From: Phascolarctos cinereus
Lineage: Eukaryota > Chordata > Mammalia > Diprotodontia > Phascolarctidae
Length of the DNA stretch: 64,000 bases
Reading direction: 5' to 3'
Assembly (NCBI RefSeq): GCF_002099425.1
Contig: NW_018344037.1
Coordinates: 5,386,001 to 5,450,000, forward strand
Part shown: positions 63,902 to 64,000 of the stretch, piece by piece
Numbering within the stretch: the first letter of the stretch is position 1
Layout: each line of letters opens with the position of its first letter
The notes under the pieces: model-generated
The model's database searches: none
What the model saw: only the letters and a program-made list of their open reading frames with translations
Told to the model about the DNA's origin: nothing
Program-made: the position numbers and the translations under genes

Positions 63902-64000
63902 CTTGATGGGAAAGCAGTAGAACTAGCAATAGAATCAGCCACAAATTCCTTTCAGAAGTGCACAAAGTAAGAGTTTTTAAAAAGAGACAGTTTTACATTT

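Larger units (their letters stand above)
62961..64000. other. Unassigned DNA, possibly an old L1 5' leader
   Basis: Parts of 63530-63800 (ttagttatagcctccagccc, gatttcagaccagaaaatct) have the composition of an L1-type 5' leader. I cannot align it firmly. A CA/CCCA-rich tract lies at 63866-63901 and the window ends in unassigned sequence. Confidence 0.35.

Overview
The window looks like nuclear DNA from a marsupial. Three things point to this: a dense layer of tRNA-derived CORE-type SINEs ending in L2-like or RTE-like tails, marsupial-style L1 and HAL1 (half-L1) elements, and two different RTE-clade LINEs, one of them BovB-like. I cannot tell American from Australian marsupials by eye. I recognise no host protein-coding exon, tRNA, rRNA or CRISPR array. 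Almost every open frame is either a fragment of a transposon protein or translated low-complexity DNA. The region reads as an intergenic or intronic repeat landscape.

Layout. 1-5.8 kb: AT-rich unique DNA with scattered SINEs. 5.8-12.5 kb: an L1/HAL1 cluster holding a plus-strand HAL1 (6568-9945) and a minus-strand HAL1 (10272-12487) placed tail to tail. 12.5-20 kb: unique DNA, an L2 piece, a 574-bp RTE-tailed element with a 14-bp target duplication (16645-17218), and SINE/microsatellite pairs. 20.4-22 kb: part of a minus-strand class I endogenous retrovirus between CR1/L3 pieces. 24.5-31 kb: an RTE-tailed repeat, a decayed RTE-like LINE (25.7-28.8 kb), CR1/L3 pieces, an LTR scrap and a BovB-type RTE 3' end. 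33.9-34.2 kb: a near full-length 7SL RNA pseudogene. 37.7-40.7 kb: an old plus-strand HAL1/L1.

40.7-51.7 kb is the most structured part. A minus-strand composite joins the 3' half of an L1 (RT and C-terminus) to the 5' half of a HAL1. About 680 bp of the HAL1 ORF1 is replaced by 586 bp of interstitial telomeric (TTAGGG) sequence. Head to head with it lies a plus-strand 5'-truncated L1, split by a minus-strand class I ERV with two LTRs (45342 to about 50375); the L1 resumes on the far side at about 50376. 52-59 kb: SINEs, an RTE 3' end, one LTR and unique DNA. 59.8-62.9 kb: a long minus-strand L2 interrupted by an LTR-like block and a compound microsatellite. 63-64 kb: unassigned DNA with a 36-bp tandem duplication.

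The elements interact as parasites and hosts. The RTE-like LINE shares its 3' tail with non-autonomous copies at 16.6 and probably 24.5 kb, and with a short piece at 56.9 kb. HAL1s carry L1 ORF1 but no reverse transcriptase and would have relied on L1. The 7SL copy also looks like a product of LINE machinery. All identities come from reading the sequence and remembered family consensus; no database search was run, and boundaries are usually good to about 10-50 bp.
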